Source: Legionella taurinensis (GTDB taxonomy: Bacteria > Pseudomonadota > Gammaproteobacteria > Legionellales > Legionellaceae). Taken from it: a DNA stretch of 64,000 nucleotides. The notes beneath the pieces were generated by a model. The model made no database searches. It was not told the DNA's origin and was given only the letters and a program-made list of their open reading frames with translations. Shown in pieces: positions 63,286-64,000 of this stretch. Position numbers and translations under genes: made by a program. The stretch spans positions 1,550,001 through 1,614,000 of the forward strand of contig NZ_UGOZ01000001.1 in the NCBI RefSeq assembly GCF_900452865.1, written 5' to 3'. How positions within the stretch are numbered: position 1 is the stretch's first letter; every line of letters starts with the position of its first letter.

Positions 63286-64000
63286 ATGAGGAAAGTCCTT
63301 CTTGCAGCCCTTCTCGCCGTCAACACCGCTTTTGCTGATGACATTATTGGTTTTTCTGCTTACGAAAATGGTGATTACAGTACCGCTTATCCTCATTTGG
63401 TTCAATCAGCGGGAGAGGGAAATGATGAAGCCATGTATCTCCTCGGACGCATGTATCAATACGGCTATGGTGTTAATCAGGATGATCAAAAAGCGGGTGA
63501 ATGGTATCGAAAAGCAGCTGAAAAAAACAATGCACTGGCGCAGTTAAGTCTCGGTTATCTGTATGATACCGGGCGGGGTTTTAACCGGGATTATGCGGAA
63601 GCTTTTAAGTGGTACATGAAGGCTGCCGAGCAGGGAAACTCCATTGCTCAACGCAATGTCGGCCTGATGTATGCAACCGGTGATGGTGTCAAAGCGGATG
63701 AAAGCAACGCGTTCATCTGGTTTAAAAAATCATCTGAGCAGGGCTATTCCAAAGCGCAAGTGAACCTTGCTTACCAGTACCTCATGGGACTTGGCACTAA
63801 GAAGGACGTGGAAAAGGCCATGTATTGGTATGACAAAGCCGCTCAGCAGGGCGATGCCAAAGGGGAATACAGCCTGGGTTTGCTCTACACCGGTAAATAC
63901 GATGTGACGCCCAATCAGAATGCAGCGACTTACTGGTTTGCCAGAGCCGCCAACCAGGGGCACCGCAATGCGCAGGCTTACCTGGCATTTCAATATTTAA
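63286..64000 (+). CDS. Secreted Sel1-repeat protein (3' end outside window)
   Basis: Open from the ATG at 63286 (TTGGAG upstream) to the edge of the window, 238 residues so far without a stop. Signal peptide RKVLLAALLAVNTAFA, then at least five full Sel1-like repeats of exactly 36 residues, each ending in a version of WYxKAAEQGN (ends near EKNN, EQGN, EQGY, QQGD, NQGH), and the start of a sixth. The family scaffolds protein contacts; in Legionella exported Sel1 proteins such as LpnE and EnhC take part in host-cell entry and peptidoglycan handling. Which one this is, and its full length, cannot be told here. Confidence 0.9.
   Translation, partial: MRKVLLAALLAVNTAFADDIIGFSAYENGDYSTAYPHLVQSAGEGNDEAMYLLGRMYQYGYGVNQDDQKAGEWYRKAAEKNNALAQLSLGYLYDTGRGFNRDYAEAFKWYMKAAEQGNSIAQRNVGLMYATGDGVKADESNAFIWFKKSSEQGYSKAQVNLAYQYLMGLGTKKDVEKAMYWYDKAAQQGDAKGEYSLGLLYTGKYDVTPNQNAATYWFARAANQGHRNAQAYLAFQYL

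Noticed and set aside
1-64000. CRISPR arrays, tRNA or rRNA genes, transposases, phage genes
   Set aside because: Reading the gaps between genes I saw no regularly spaced repeats, no cloverleaf-like sequences and no transposase or integrase motifs.

Overview
The window reads as chromosomal DNA of a Legionella species, probably not L. pneumophila itself. The support is a flagellin of 475 residues ending in the NAIP5-type leucine-rich tail, LssY/LssZ/LssB/LssD-type genes, an L. pneumophila-like flaA-flaG-fliD-fliS / accD-folC arrangement as I remember it, two PmrA-type boxes, and a large unrecognised gene with the look of a Dot/Icm effector. Coding density is high on both strands and no gap between genes exceeds about 280 bases. 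I found no rRNA, tRNA, CRISPR, phage or insertion sequence.

Layout. 1-3.4 kb: end of an amidase gene, then uspA, folK and pcnB on the minus strand. 3.5-6 kb: terC, a REP-like palindrome, a 58-residue rubredoxin gene and hemL. 6-9.3 kb: ackA-pta acetate operon. 9.6-14 kb: POT peptide transporter, mnmC, a PhzF-family gene. 14.1-14.4 kb: a tryptophan-rich small protein under a PmrA-like box. 14.5-18 kb: prpBCD 2-methylcitrate cycle, facing the PEP-synthase regulator gene. 19-20.2 kb: a membrane protein and a Sel1-like gene frameshifted at a G8 tract. 20.2-24 kb: pilBCD. 24.2-26 kb: a methyltransferase, a DUF1820 protein, hpt.

26-38 kb: type I secretion (lss) genes split by a 4.8-kb block on the opposite strand, which holds a 1413-residue protein with a C-terminal zeta-toxin-like P-loop kinase module and a 157-residue unknown. 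38-42.6 kb: lipB, ybeD, D-amino-acid aminotransferase, DD-carboxypeptidase, rlpA and a second L,D-transpeptidase, a cell-envelope cluster. 42.7-46.8 kb: fliS, fliD, flaG and flagellin with a FliA (sigma-28) promoter. 47-50.4 kb: accD-folC-dedD-cvpA. 50.4-56.7 kb: lnt-leuS-lptE-holA-nadD operon on the minus strand. 56.8-63.1 kb: saccharopine/lysine-dehydrogenase-like protein, ALDH7, a FadB-type fusion and thiolase, which together could take lysine to acetyl-CoA. 63.3 kb to the end: the start of a secreted Sel1-repeat protein cut by the window edge.

The stretch most worth a second look is 29.4-34.3 kb: the large kinase-like protein, its PmrA-type promoter box, and its position inside a secretion gene cluster.
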